DNA from: Hyphomicrobiales bacterium
Lineage (GTDB): Bacteria; Pseudomonadota; Alphaproteobacteria; Rhizobiales; Devosiaceae
Reading direction: 5' to 3'
DNA length: 64,000 nt
Assembly (NCBI GenBank): GCA_900470445.1
Contig: UCAU01000028.1
Coordinates: 196 to 64,195 of the forward strand
How positions within the stretch are numbered: the first letter of the stretch is position 1; the number at the start of each line of letters is the position of its first letter. The notes below the pieces were generated by a model that did not search any database, was not told the origin of the DNA, and saw nothing but the letters and a program-made list of their open reading frames with translations. Positions 53,549-62,087 of the stretch are shown in pieces. The position numbers and the translations under genes were made by a program.

Positions 53549-53625
53549 ATGATCACGATTATGTGGGGCAGGCAACAGCGTACGCGCATGGCTGTCATGC
53601 GGGCACGTGATCATGAGATGATCAC
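53549..53625. promoter_or_regulatory. Repeated ATGATCAC half-sites upstream of exoY
   Basis: The 348-base gap 53303-53650 contains GTGATCAT (53607-53614) and ATGATCAC (53618-53625), a perfect inverted repeat around GAG, and another ATGATCAC at 53549-53556. They lie 250-320 bases before the exoY start and just after the small membrane-protein gene. Three identical half-sites suggest binding of a regulator of exo transcription. No other gene is visible in the gap. Confidence 0.45.
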
Positions 53626-53650
53626 AATTGGCAGGATGGGAGGTGGCGGG

Positions 53651-53836
53651 TTATCGCGCGAAGACGAAGATGATGCCGTTCCACAGCAGGTAGACGCCGA
53701 CCCAGGCGAGGACGATCACGGCCAGCGCGGTCATGCCAGTAGGCCAACGGCTCCAGATCTGGCTCCGGAGATTGGCGACGGGTGCCCCGACGCCGTTTTC
53801 TGCGGCGCCTTTCTTGTCGTGTCCGTCCTGGCTCAT
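53651..53836 (-). CDS. Small single-pass membrane protein
   Basis: 61 residues: a charged, glycine-rich N-terminus and one C-terminal transmembrane helix (ALAVIVLAWVGVYLLWNGII). AGGAGCC stands just before the ATG. Unknown function; it is upstream of exoY on the same strand, separated by 350 bases. Confidence 0.65.
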   Translation of the reverse strand: MSQDGHDKKGAAENGVGAPVANLRSQIWSRWPTGMTALAVIVLAWVGVYLLWNGIIFVFAR

Positions 53837-54243
53837 GTTCTGGCTCCTGCCCCAAACGTTGCGGTACTGGCAACTCCGTGCCGTCTATCGCAAACCTCGG
53901 AAAACTACCCTAACGTCTATAGTGAAATATTCAGCAATGGATGAGTTCAAGCAACTGGTAAACGCACGACAGCGTTTCCAGTGCCACGACTTGCACAAAA
54001 TACCGAAAACCTCACCGCCTTATTGCTCTGGCGGCTTCACACAATAGAAACGCTATATAGCGTTCACCGCCCCGCCACAAGCGGCGGCAAATCAACTTTA
54101 GGACTAGCACCAATGGCGTGGAGTGGCGGAGGGTGGTGCTGCCGATCGCCGGAGCGGAGATATTGCCCGATCACGACGACCCGTCGCGCTACCGACAAGC
54201 GGCGTTGCTCGGGTAATCTGCTCCGCGCGAATATCAAACAAAC
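53837..54243. other. 407-bp intergenic stretch
   Basis: Separates the small membrane protein from the 3' end of the ROK fusion gene. Apart from the palindrome at 54049-54064 I see no gene, RNA or repeat. Confidence 0.45.
54049..54064. promoter_or_regulatory. 16-base perfect palindrome
   Basis: AACGCTATATAGCGTT reads the same on both strands without a spacer. It lies 213 bases before the ATG of the small membrane protein gene (minus strand) and could be a repressor site; nothing else is recognised. Confidence 0.4.
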
Positions 54244-55662
54244 CTAAAGCGCCTCCGGCCAATGCCTCGCAATCCAGCTCGCCATCGCCCCTATATCGGT
54301 TGCCTTGGTCGTATCCACGTCAAACACTGGTCCACGCCCCACCGGCTCCGCACGTGCCACCAGCGCTGCCAATTCTGGCAAATACGCTGCCCCCGGGTGC
54401 CCCGGCAAGCGGTCCTCTAATCGGCCGGCATAGCGCTCCACGACCGCCGCCGCCGGCGCCTGGCACCAGATTTCCAGCGTTTCGCTCACCCCCGCCATGG
54501 TCAGGTGGCTTTCGAGCAGTTCATGTGGCTGGAACCCGAACCAGGCATCCACAATCACCGTGGTCCCCGCCGGCGCATCCGCCACCAGCGACCAGATCGC
54601 CTTGTAGCTCGCCTTGCCAAGCGTGCGGTTGAACTCCCGGTCCACCCCCTCGATCACCTCAAGAAACGGGTTCTTGACACTGTCGAGCGTCAGCAGCGGC
54701 CACCCCGTCTGCGCCGACAAGGCATGCGCCACCTGGCTCTTGCCACTCGCCGGCACGCCATTGACCAGCACGGCCCGCTTGCGCCCCCGCGCGGCAAATC
54801 GGTCCATAGCGCAACGCGCCGCCCCGATCACGCCGGCATCGTCGCCCAATTGCGCCGCCACAATGGGGCTCTGATACCAGCAATTCTCCGCCGGAATCCC
54901 CGCCAGCGCCGCCACAGCCCGCCCGCCCATGCCGCCACCCAGCAGCACCAGATCAGGGTCAAGCGTCGCCACCAGTCCATCAATGGCCCGCCGCAACGGC
55001 CCGGCCCAGGCGGCCAACACCGCCGCCGCCTGCGCATCGCCCCGGTCACGGCGTTCCAGCAATGTGTCGGCATTGGTGCCGGGCGGCAGCCCCGCCTCCC
55101 AGACATGCCGGCCAAACGCCGTGCCGGAGCTCAGTGTCTCCACGCATCCCCGCCGCCCGCAAGCGCAGAGCAGCCCATCAGGCGCCACCACCACATGTCC
55201 GAACTGCCCGGCCGTACTCCGCCCGCGCAGCAAATGCCCATGGTCCAGTGCGGCCCCGCCAATGCCGGTGCCGATGGTCAGCATGACGAGGTTCTGCTTG
55301 CCCTGCCCAGCGCCAAACGCTGCCTCGCCGAGCAGCGCCATGCTGCAATCATTTTCCAGCACCACGAATTGCCCGGTCGCCTCGCGCAATAGCTGCGCGA
55401 AGGGCAGCTTCGACAGATCGACATAGCCGCCCGAAAACACCGTCCCCGTGCTGCCATCGACCCGCCCCGGCACGCCGACACCAATGCCGGCAATGCCATC
55501 GACCATCAATTGGCCGATCAGATCGATCGTGGTGGCCAGCACCTGTTGCGGATCAGCCGAACTCGGCGCCCGCACGCTGGCCAATATCTGTCCGCTGTTG
55601 CTGACCCGGGCGGCGCGCACATGCGTGCCCCCGATATCGACGCCAATAGCCGTCTGCCCCAT
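54244..55662 (-). CDS. ROK-family sugar kinase fused to a P-loop kinase-like domain
   Basis: 472 residues, two domains. Residues 1-~290 are ROK: GVDIGGTHVRAA (phosphate-binding), VLENDCSMALLGEA (sugar-binding ExD region), TIGTGIGGA, GHVVVAPDG, and the zinc-binding CACGRRGCVE. From ~297 a P-loop domain begins: VLVNGVPASGKSQVAHAL, with later VIVDAWFGF. This second half resembles small nucleotide/antibiotic kinases. The pairing is unusual. Preceded by GGGAG; the frame is open to 55716. The next gene upstream (16 bases) is an aldolase, suggesting a pathway of phosphorylation then cleavage. Confidence 0.82.
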   Translation of the reverse strand: MGQTAIGVDIGGTHVRAARVSNSGQILASVRAPSSADPQQVLATTIDLIGQLMVDGIAGIGVGVPGRVDGSTGTVFSGGYVDLSKLPFAQLLREATGQFVVLENDCSMALLGEAAFGAGQGKQNLVMLTIGTGIGGAALDHGHLLRGRSTAGQFGHVVVAPDGLLCACGRRGCVETLSSGTAFGRHVWEAGLPPGTNADTLLERRDRGDAQAAAVLAAWAGPLRRAIDGLVATLDPDLVLLGGGMGGRAVAALAGIPAENCWYQSPIVAAQLGDDAGVIGAARCAMDRFAARGRKRAVLVNGVPASGKSQVAHALSAQTGWPLLTLDSVKNPFLEVIEGVDREFNRTLGKASYKAIWSLVADAPAGTTVIVDAWFGFQPHELLESHLTMAGVSETLEIWCQAPAAAVVERYAGRLEDRLPGHPGAAYLPELAALVARAEPVGRGPVFDVDTTKATDIGAMASWIARHWPEAL

Positions 55663-55678
55663 GGCACGCTCCCAACGC

Positions 55679-56593
55679 TCAGGCGACCCGCGTCTTATGG
55701 GCGCTATAGCGGGCAATCACCGCCTGAATTTCGCGCAGGCGCGGCACGGCAATGGTCTCCAGCCGCTGCTGGGTCTCGGCCCGATCAAGCGAGATACAGT
55801 CTTTCCACAAGGACCGCCCCGCAATCACCCCCGATGCACCATTGTGCATGGCGATCTCGACCTGTTGCAAGAAGGTTGCGTGATCCACCCCGGCCGACAG
55901 GATCGCCCACGGCACTTCCCCGCACAGCCGAGTGACCTCAGCACAGGATTCGGGCGAGCCGGGGTAGGGGAGCTTGAGCACCTTGGAACCCACATCGAGG
56001 CAAAGCCGCGTGCCGCCCTGGATCAGCTCGGGAATCTTGGCCGCATAGGCCTCCTTGCTTTCCCCTTCGAGCGCATAGGTCAGAAATTCCACCACCAGCA
56101 ACAGGTCCTCGCTGGCGAAATCGGCAATAACTCGTTCCAGTGTCGCCATGTTCTGACTATTGGCGGCAGGCGTGTCCGAGCGCAGATAGATCATGATCTT
56201 GCCGCCCGTGCCGCCCAACTCGCGCACCCGGCGGGCCGTGATACCATCGACCATTTTGGAAATCCGGTAGCCTTCGGGCGAGACATCCCACCCCGATGCA
56301 TCCAGCCCGATCAGCAACGCCGTATCGCGCGACAACACGCCTTCATCCACCACCTGCGGCACCGCGCAGATCGGATCCACCAACACGCAAGACGCCTGGC
56401 TGGCGAGATAGCGGGTGATATCGGCCTTGGTATTGCCCAGCATTTCGTTGCTGATCCTGGCCTGTGCCTCCGGGTCCGCCGCCAGCAGCGTGCGCATGCC
56501 CCCGCGCTGGTCGCAGGCGATCACCATCATCGCGCCATCTTGTCCACAAATCTGGTGGTAGCCGCGTCTTTCGGCGGTGGTCATGCGTGCCAT
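55679..56593 (-). CDS. LacD/SqiA-like class I aldolase
   Basis: 304 residues. Features of the tagatose-1,6-bisphosphate aldolase (LacD) group, which also includes sulfofructosephosphate aldolase: MMVIACDQRGGMRTLL near the N-terminus, LIGLDASGWD, GGKIMIYLRSDT (Schiff-base lysine is in KIMIY), LLVVEFLTYAL, WAILSAGVDHATF, and GASGVIAGRSLW. The start is ATG 56593, with GAGGAG about ten bases before. Upstream of the ROK fusion, 16 bases apart; divergent from the SorC regulator, whose sites lie between. Confidence 0.85.
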   Translation of the reverse strand: MARMTTAERRGYHQICGQDGAMMVIACDQRGGMRTLLAADPEAQARISNEMLGNTKADITRYLASQASCVLVDPICAVPQVVDEGVLSRDTALLIGLDASGWDVSPEGYRISKMVDGITARRVRELGGTGGKIMIYLRSDTPAANSQNMATLERVIADFASEDLLLVVEFLTYALEGESKEAYAAKIPELIQGGTRLCLDVGSKVLKLPYPGSPESCAEVTRLCGEVPWAILSAGVDHATFLQQVEIAMHNGASGVIAGRSLWKDCISLDRAETQQRLETIAVPRLREIQAVIARYSAHKTRVA

Positions 56594-56639
56594 GTCGAAT
56601 ATGCTCCTCGTAAAAATTGCGGCAAAGAGGCTCCGGTCA

Positions 56640-56658
56640 CGCAAAACGGTGTTTTGCG
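56640..56658. promoter_or_regulatory. 19-base inverted repeat between aldolase and SorC regulator
   Basis: CGCAAAAC-GGT-GTTTTGCG, perfect eight-base arms, 46 bases upstream of the aldolase ATG. Likely binding site for the adjacent SorC-type regulator. Confidence 0.5.
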
Positions 56659-56686
56659 CGGCAATTGCCTAACAGCGGGGTTTGGG

Positions 56687-56701
56687 CGATAAGGGTTATC
56701 G
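56687..56701. promoter_or_regulatory. Second inverted repeat before the SorC regulator
   Basis: CGATAA-GGG-TTATCG, perfect six-base arms, about 40-80 bases before the regulator's possible starts. Suits auto-regulation. Confidence 0.4.
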
Positions 56702-56779
56702 TTGCCGACGATGTAACACATTGCTGAAAGGAATTTCAAGCTGTCTTCGCAGTCCGGGGATGCAGGCGTTTCCCGCTCC

Positions 56780-57679
56780 ATGATGCATGCGGTCGCCAAG
56801 CTGCATTACGAGAGCGACATGAGCCAGGTGGACATCGCCAAGCGCATGGGCGTGTCGACGGCTACAATTTCACGCCTGCTGCAGCGCGCCCGCGTTGAAG
56901 GCATTGTGCGCATCGAAATTCGCGACATCGTCGCCCCCGAAGCCCTGCGCGACCGGCTGATCGCCGGGCTGGGCCTCAAGCGCGCCGCTGTTATCGACGC
57001 TCCCGCCGCTGGCGTGCTCGAAGCATTGGCCACTCCGTTGGGCGATCTGCTCAAGGAAGCGGGCCTGGGCGCCGGTTCGGTGCTCGCCATCGGTTGGGGC
57101 AGGGCGGTCAGCGCCGTCATGCAGGCGGGCCTCCCTTCATTGCCGGGCATCATCACCGTGCCTGCCACCGGCGGCATGCAGCAGCACGCTCCCCATTTCC
57201 AGGTCAACGAATTCGTGCGCCTCGCGGCTGGGCACATGGGCGGGACGCCCCATTTCATCCACGCGCCCTATCTGCCCTCGGCCGAAACCCGCGCCGCCTT
57301 CCTCGCCGATCCATCCATTGCCGATAGCGTTGCCCTGTGGGATCGGATCGATGCCGCCATTGTCGGCGTCGGCCTGCCGCACGCCGTCAACGCCCCCGAA
57401 GCCAGCGCCGCCACGCCCAGCGAGCAATCGTTGAGCAATGCGGTGGGCGACGTGATCCGCCATTATTTCGACCGCGACGGCAAACTGATCCAGTGGGAAG
57501 GCGAGTCTCGCATGATTGCGGCCTCTCCCGCCCAGCTCCGCGCCGCCCCCCTGGTCATCGGCGTCGCCGCCGGCGAAAACAAAGTCGGCGCCATTGTCGG
57601 CGCCGCCAAAGCCGGATTCATCAGCGCCTTGGTTACCGACGCGCGGACTGCAGAGGCCATTCTGGACACGCTGGGCTAA
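56780..57679 (+). CDS. SorC/DeoR-family sugar-responsive transcriptional regulator
   Basis: 299 residues. An N-terminal helix-turn-helix (MSQVDIAKRMGVSTATISRLLQ) precedes the SorC sugar-phosphate-binding domain, with VLAIGWGRAVSAVM, ITVPATGGM and a late GVAAGENKVGAIVGA segment. It should control the divergent aldolase/kinase genes in response to a phosphorylated sugar. The first ATG has no ribosome site; an in-frame CTG at 56741 does (AAGGA seven bases before it) and would add 13 residues, giving a more usual length. Confidence 0.88.
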   Translation: MMHAVAKLHYESDMSQVDIAKRMGVSTATISRLLQRARVEGIVRIEIRDIVAPEALRDRLIAGLGLKRAAVIDAPAAGVLEALATPLGDLLKEAGLGAGSVLAIGWGRAVSAVMQAGLPSLPGIITVPATGGMQQHAPHFQVNEFVRLAAGHMGGTPHFIHAPYLPSAETRAAFLADPSIADSVALWDRIDAAIVGVGLPHAVNAPEASAATPSEQSLSNAVGDVIRHYFDRDGKLIQWEGESRMIAASPAQLRAAPLVIGVAAGENKVGAIVGAAKAGFISALVTDARTAEAILDTLG

Positions 57680-57963
57680 GACCCAGCGGCGCATTTCCAT
57701 ATCCTCTCCACGGCATAATCTTTCTTCGCGTAAAAATTTATGTTTGCGCACCCAAACCGTGTTGACACGGCGGCTTCACCGTGAAGTTCTATGCAGGCGG
57801 ATATCCGGAATAACCGGAACCGTGGAGGACAAAGCTTCAGGGATCGGCCTGCACGACCGGCATCGCAAAATGCGACAGGTCTTGACGGCTGCTTTGTGTG
57901 AAGTAAATTGCAGAAGAAAATTTCACTTGACGATTTCGATGCGTCGGGATGAGATATGTTAAC

Positions 57964-57987
57964 TGGACAAACAAATTTGTTTGGCCA
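57964..57987. promoter_or_regulatory. Operator-like palindrome before the sugar-binding-protein gene
   Basis: The 351-base gap 57680-58030 holds a 24-base near-palindrome. Its core AAACAAATTTGTTT is perfect and one outer pair mismatches. It lies 44-67 bases before the ATG, in the position of a repressor site for the transporter operon. The LacI or ROK regulator downstream is the likely user. Confidence 0.55.
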
Positions 57988-58030
57988 GCCGAATGACTGT
58001 CAACGAACAGCTCAATGAGGGAGGAAAACC

Positions 58031-59023
58031 ATGGAGCGCCGTTCTATTCTCAAGGCCGTAGCCGCTGCCGCGCTGGTCACCACGATCAGCCTGGCCGCCG
58101 GCCCGTCCTTTGCCCGGGACAAGAAATTCACCATCGCGCTGATCCCGGGCCTGACCACTGATGGCTTCTACATCACCATGCGCAAAGGGGCCCAGGCGGC
58201 CGCTGACGCCCTTGGCGTAGAGCTGGTGTTTCAGGGCGCGCCCGATTTCAACCCCGTCACCCAGGTGCCGGTGCTTGATGCCATCATCGCCCGCGCACCC
58301 GACGCCATCCTGATCGCCCCCACCGACACGACCCAGCTGATCGAACCGCTCCGCAAGGCCAATGAAGCCGGCATTCCGGTCATCACGGTCGATACGTTTA
58401 TCGGCACGGGCTCCTACCAGACCGGGGCAGGCGACGCGGATTTCCCGCTCGCCTATATCGCGTCTGACAACGTGCTCGGCGGCCGCATCGCCGCCCGTGC
58501 CCTCGCCAATGCCATTGGCGGGGAAGGCAAGGTCTTCGTTTCCAACGTCAATCCTGGCATTTCCACCACCGATCAGCGCGAGGAAGGCTTCAAGCTGGAA
58601 ATGACCGAGAATTTCCCGAACGTGGAAGTGCTCGAAACTCAGTTCAACAAGAACGACGCCAATAACGCGGCCAGCCAATTGCAGGCGGTTTTCGCCCGTA
58701 ATGCCGATCTCAAGGGCGTGTTCGGGGCCAATCTGTTCTCCGCCCTCGGCTCTGCCAATGGCGTCCAGCAGGCCGGCCAGAGCGGCACCATCAAGGTGGT
58801 GGCGTTCGATGCTCCCGTCAGCATTGTCGACAATATCAATTCCGGCCTCGTCGACGTGGCCATCGCCCAGCACCCTGCCGAAATCGGGTACTATGGCGTG
58901 GTCTCGGCCTTTGCCCACCTGACGGGCCAGTCGATCCCGGTTTCGATCGGGACCGGCTTTACCATCATGGACAAGGCCAATATCGCCGATCCTGAAATCT
59001 CCAAGTATCTCTACAACGAGTAA
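58031..59023 (+). CDS. Sugar ABC transporter periplasmic binding protein
   Basis: 330 residues. A signal peptide (ALVTTISLAAGPSFA) is followed by a ribose/galactose-type Peripla_BP_4 fold: IALIPGLTTDGFYITM, AILIAPTDTTQLIEPL, IPVITVDTFIG, and KVVAFDAPVSIVDNI. It binds a monosaccharide outside the membrane. GAGGGAGGAAAACC before the ATG is a strong site. Followed by the permease and ATPase genes; the one-ATPase-domain arrangement is that of fructose transporters (Frc type), but the actual sugar is unknown. Confidence 0.9.
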   Translation: MERRSILKAVAAAALVTTISLAAGPSFARDKKFTIALIPGLTTDGFYITMRKGAQAAADALGVELVFQGAPDFNPVTQVPVLDAIIARAPDAILIAPTDTTQLIEPLRKANEAGIPVITVDTFIGTGSYQTGAGDADFPLAYIASDNVLGGRIAARALANAIGGEGKVFVSNVNPGISTTDQREEGFKLEMTENFPNVEVLETQFNKNDANNAASQLQAVFARNADLKGVFGANLFSALGSANGVQQAGQSGTIKVVAFDAPVSIVDNINSGLVDVAIAQHPAEIGYYGVVSAFAHLTGQSIPVSIGTGFTIMDKANIADPEISKYLYNE

Positions 59024-59121
59024 CGCCTCACCGGGGCGGCCTGCGGTAGAGCCGCGGGCCGCCTTGCCATAACGCACTGTCCGCGGGGCAACCCCGCGTC
59101 GACGCCGGATCAGGTGACACC

Positions 59122-60186
59122 ATGACCGCTTCAATTCCGCAGGCTCAGCCTGCTTCCACCCATGTAGCCCCACAAGCCGATCACGCCGGAAGCGCGCTCA
59201 ATTGGATGCAGCGCATCGCCAATCTGCGCGCCTGGCTCTTCCTCGCCGCACTGATCATCGGCTTTGAAATCTGGGCCCGCGTCAGCTTCGGCGGCACCTT
59301 CATTCTCAATCCGTTCAACATCCAGTCCATCGCCATTTTCGCGGTCGCCCCGCTGCTGCTCGCCACCGGGCAGACTTTCGTCATCATCTCGGGCGGCATC
59401 GATCTATCGCTGGGCTTCATCATGGGATTGGCCGCGGTCGTCGCGGCCCATGTCATCAACTGGGCCACTCCCGGCATGGGCTTCCCGCTCGCCGTATTGT
59501 TCGGCGCGCTGGTCGCCGTGCTCGTCGCGGGCCTGCCCGGCGTGGTCAATGGTCTGCTCGTCTCCCGCCTGCGCGTGCCGCCGTTTATCGGTACCTTGGG
59601 CATGTTCGGCGTGGCGCGCGGCGTCGCGTTTCTGCTGGCCGGCGGAACCACCGTTCCCGTGCGCAACGAATTCTTCGCCGCTATCGGCAATGGCAAGTTC
59701 CTCAACGTGCCCTACATTGTCATCATCACGGCGATCTTCGTGGTCGCCATGCATTACGTGCTGAGCCAGACCCGTTTCGGCCAGCATAATTACGCCATCG
59801 GCGCCAATGCCCAGGCTGCTCGCCGGGCCGGCATCGACATCAAATGGCACTTGCTGCGGCTCTATATCCTTTCCGCCATGTGCGCGGGCCTTGCCGGCGT
59901 CGTCTATTCCGCCCGCTTCAGTGCCGGCGCGGCCCAGGCCGGCGAACCGCTGCTGCTCGATTGCGTGGCCGCCGTGGTCATTGGCGGCGCCAGCCTGTTC
60001 GGCGGCTCGGGCACCATCTTTGGCACCGTGGCCGGCGCGCTGGTCATCGCGGTCATTCAATACGGTCTGGTTTTCGTCAATGTCGAACCGTTCTGGCAGT
60101 TCATCAGTGTCGGCGTCGTCATCATCATCTCGGTCCTGATCGACCAGGCGCAACGCCGCTTCACCGGAGGGCGCATCGATGAATAA
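59122..60186 (+). CDS. Sugar ABC transporter permease (RbsC/FrcC type)
   Basis: 354 residues with about nine hydrophobic helices after a polar N-terminus of ~35 residues. The signature block GGIDLSLGFIMGLAAVV and the later AQAARRAGIDIKWHLLRLYIL cytoplasmic loop are those of ribose-type permeases (BPD_transp_2). Its end overlaps the ATPase gene by eight bases. Confidence 0.92.
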   Translation: MTASIPQAQPASTHVAPQADHAGSALNWMQRIANLRAWLFLAALIIGFEIWARVSFGGTFILNPFNIQSIAIFAVAPLLLATGQTFVIISGGIDLSLGFIMGLAAVVAAHVINWATPGMGFPLAVLFGALVAVLVAGLPGVVNGLLVSRLRVPPFIGTLGMFGVARGVAFLLAGGTTVPVRNEFFAAIGNGKFLNVPYIVIITAIFVVAMHYVLSQTRFGQHNYAIGANAQAARRAGIDIKWHLLRLYILSAMCAGLAGVVYSARFSAGAAQAGEPLLLDCVAAVVIGGASLFGGSGTIFGTVAGALVIAVIQYGLVFVNVEPFWQFISVGVVIIISVLIDQAQRRFTGGRIDE

Positions 60187-60928
60187 TGCAGCCGAACCCC
60201 TGCTCGACGTCCGCAATCTCTCGAAAAACTTCGCCGCCGTACAGGCCCTCAAGGACTTCTCCATGGTGGTCCGCCCCGGCGAAGTCGTGGCCCTGGCCGG
60301 CGACAATGGCGCGGGCAAAACCACGCTGATCAAGGCCATTTCCGGCGTCTACAAACCATCCTCGGGCGAAATCCGCCTGCGCGGCGAACCTGTCAGTTTC
60401 GCCACCCCGCAAGAGGCGCGCGACAAGGGCATCGAGACCATCTACCAGGACCTGGCCCTGGCCGATAACCTCTCCATCGGCGCCAATATCTTTCTCGGCC
60501 GCGAACCCATGCGCAAAGCCTTCGGCTTCCTGCCCGTGCTTGATCGCAAGAAAATGGCCAACGCTGCCAAATCCACCATGGCCCTGCTCGATTTCCATGT
60601 GAACCGCATGGAAGCCCCGGTCAGCAACTTCTCCGGTGGCCAACGCCAAGCCGTCGCCATCGGCCGCGCCGTCTATTGGGACGCCCAAATCCTCATCATG
60701 GACGAACCCACCGCCGCCCTCGGTGTCCCCGAACAGCGCAAGGTCATCTCGCTGATCCACCAGCTCAAAGCCCAGGGCAGGGGGGTAATCTTCATCTCGC
60801 ACAATCTGCAGGACATTTTTGCGGTGTCGGACCGCATCGTCGTGCTGCGGCGCGGGGTGCAGGCGGGCGAGCGCAAAATCTCGGAAACAACCCACGACGA
60901 GGTGGTCAAGCTGATGGTGGGGGGCTAA
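60179..60928 (+). CDS. Sugar ABC transporter ATP-binding protein (single domain)
   Basis: 249 residues, one nucleotide-binding domain: Walker A GDNGAGKTTLIKA, Q-loop IYQDLALAD, signature FSGGQRQAVAIGRA, Walker B ILIMDEPTAALG, switch histidine in VIFISHNLQD. The single-domain form is that of FrcA-type sugar importers, not the double RbsA type. It starts inside the end of the permease gene. The stop codon lies in the loop of a GC hairpin. Confidence 0.93.
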   Translation: MNNAAEPLLDVRNLSKNFAAVQALKDFSMVVRPGEVVALAGDNGAGKTTLIKAISGVYKPSSGEIRLRGEPVSFATPQEARDKGIETIYQDLALADNLSIGANIFLGREPMRKAFGFLPVLDRKKMANAAKSTMALLDFHVNRMEAPVSNFSGGQRQAVAIGRAVYWDAQILIMDEPTAALGVPEQRKVISLIHQLKAQGRGVIFISHNLQDIFAVSDRIVVLRRGVQAGERKISETTHDEVVKLMVGG

Positions 60929-60935
60929 CCCCCCA
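60918..60935. terminator. Bidirectional hairpin between the ATPase and lacI genes
   Basis: TGGGGGG (60918-60924) and CCCCCCA (60929-60935) pair perfectly around CTAA, which includes the ATPase stop codon. It lies at the junction of two convergent genes. There is no T tract, so its strength is uncertain. Confidence 0.5.
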
Positions 60936-60936
60936 T

Positions 60937-61980
60937 CTAAGCCGAAGCCCGCAACACCAATTCCGCATTCAACAAAATATGCTGCCCCTGCATGCGCGGA
61001 TCATCAAACACCCGCGAACTATCGAGCTTGGACAGCAGCAGCATGATCGCCAGCCGCCCCATCTCGGTGGTGTTCTGCGACACCGTCGTCAGCGGCGGCC
61101 AGATATATTCGCTCAGCGGCTGGTCGTCATGCCCCGCCACACGCAGATCACAATCCGGCCCGATCCCGACCTTGAGCCCAGCCTGGTTCACCGCCGCCAA
61201 CACGCCAAACGCCACCCGGTCATTGCCGCACAACACCGTTTTGCTGGGAAACCCGCCCGCCGCCAGCATCTTATTGGTCTGCTCGAACGCATAGCGCTCA
61301 AATTCCCAGGTCTCCGAGCGCTCCACCGGGATCAGCAGCGGCTCCAACCCCCGCCGCTGCATCGTGGCGATGTAGCTGGCGCGTCGTTCCTGCGTATTGC
61401 TGTTCACCACCGGCATGTCGAAATAGGCCGGACTATCGCCCGAGCGCGTCAGATAGTCGGTAATCAGCGCAATGCTCTGCGCATTATTGGTGCCCACAAA
61501 CGCCTCCTCGGCGTCGAACGGCGCGTCGATAAACACGATGGGAATATTGCGCGCCAGCGCCCGCACCTTGTCGTGGTGTGCGCCATGCCCGCCCACCGGC
61601 GCCATGATCACTCCGGCCACATTGAGCGAGGTCAGCGTCTCGATCGCCTCGGCCTCCAGTTCCCCCTTACCGTCCGAGCTGAACACAAAGGGCAAATATC
61701 CAGCGGCCGTGGCCTCCGCCTCGATGCGCCGCCGCAGCCCCATGTAAAATGGGTCGAGCGAGCTGGGAAATACCAGCCCGATAATCTTGGAGCGCCGCCG
61801 GTTGAGATTGACCGCAAACAGATTGGGCCGAAACCCGGTCTCGGCCAGCCCCGCATCGATCTTCTCGCGCACCTTGACGCGCACCGAGCCGGGATCCTGA
61901 AAATATTTTGAAACCGTCGGCCGCGACAACCCAACCGCCTTGGCAAACTCTTCCATCGTCCGGATTGCCTTGCGCGTCAT
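60937..61980 (-). CDS. LacI-family transcriptional regulator
   Basis: 347 residues. The N-terminal helix-turn-helix (TMEEFAKAVGLSRPTVSKYFQ) and hinge, then a periplasmic-binding-like core: IIGLVFPSSLDPFYMGLRR, VAGVIMAPVGGH, IPIVFIDAPFD, VLCGNDRVAFGVLAA, LRVAGHDDQPLSEYIWPPLTTV. Start at the ATG ending 61980, with GGGAAAG before it. It converges on the transporter operon and probably represses it in the absence of sugar. A palindrome lies 54-70 bases upstream of its own start. Confidence 0.92.
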   Translation of the reverse strand: MTRKAIRTMEEFAKAVGLSRPTVSKYFQDPGSVRVKVREKIDAGLAETGFRPNLFAVNLNRRRSKIIGLVFPSSLDPFYMGLRRRIEAEATAAGYLPFVFSSDGKGELEAEAIETLTSLNVAGVIMAPVGGHGAHHDKVRALARNIPIVFIDAPFDAEEAFVGTNNAQSIALITDYLTRSGDSPAYFDMPVVNSNTQERRASYIATMQRRGLEPLLIPVERSETWEFERYAFEQTNKMLAAGGFPSKTVLCGNDRVAFGVLAAVNQAGLKVGIGPDCDLRVAGHDDQPLSEYIWPPLTTVSQNTTEMGRLAIMLLLSKLDSSRVFDDPRMQGQHILLNAELVLRASA

Positions 61981-62033
61981 CTCAGTCTTTCCCTTGCACC
62001 ACCCGTCTCTTGCTGCCACCAGCAACCGGCCAT

Positions 62034-62050
62034 GTCAAATATTGTTTGAC
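62034..62050. promoter_or_regulatory. Operator-like inverted repeat before lacI
   Basis: GTCAAA-TATTG-TTTGAC, perfect six-base arms. It lies between the ROK repressor's stop and the lacI start and suits auto-regulation of lacI. Confidence 0.45.
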
Positions 62051-62087
62051 GCGCGGAAAAGCACAATTTTTACAGGAAAGATTTGGG

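Noticed and set aside
57959..59173. 404-codon open frame opposite the sugar-binding protein gene
   Set aside because: Antisense of a gene with signal peptide and family motifs; aspartate/glycine-rich composition typical of a shadow frame.
60676..61911. 411-codon frame opposite lacI
   Set aside because: Antisense to a full LacI protein; glutamine/arginine/histidine-rich with no motif.
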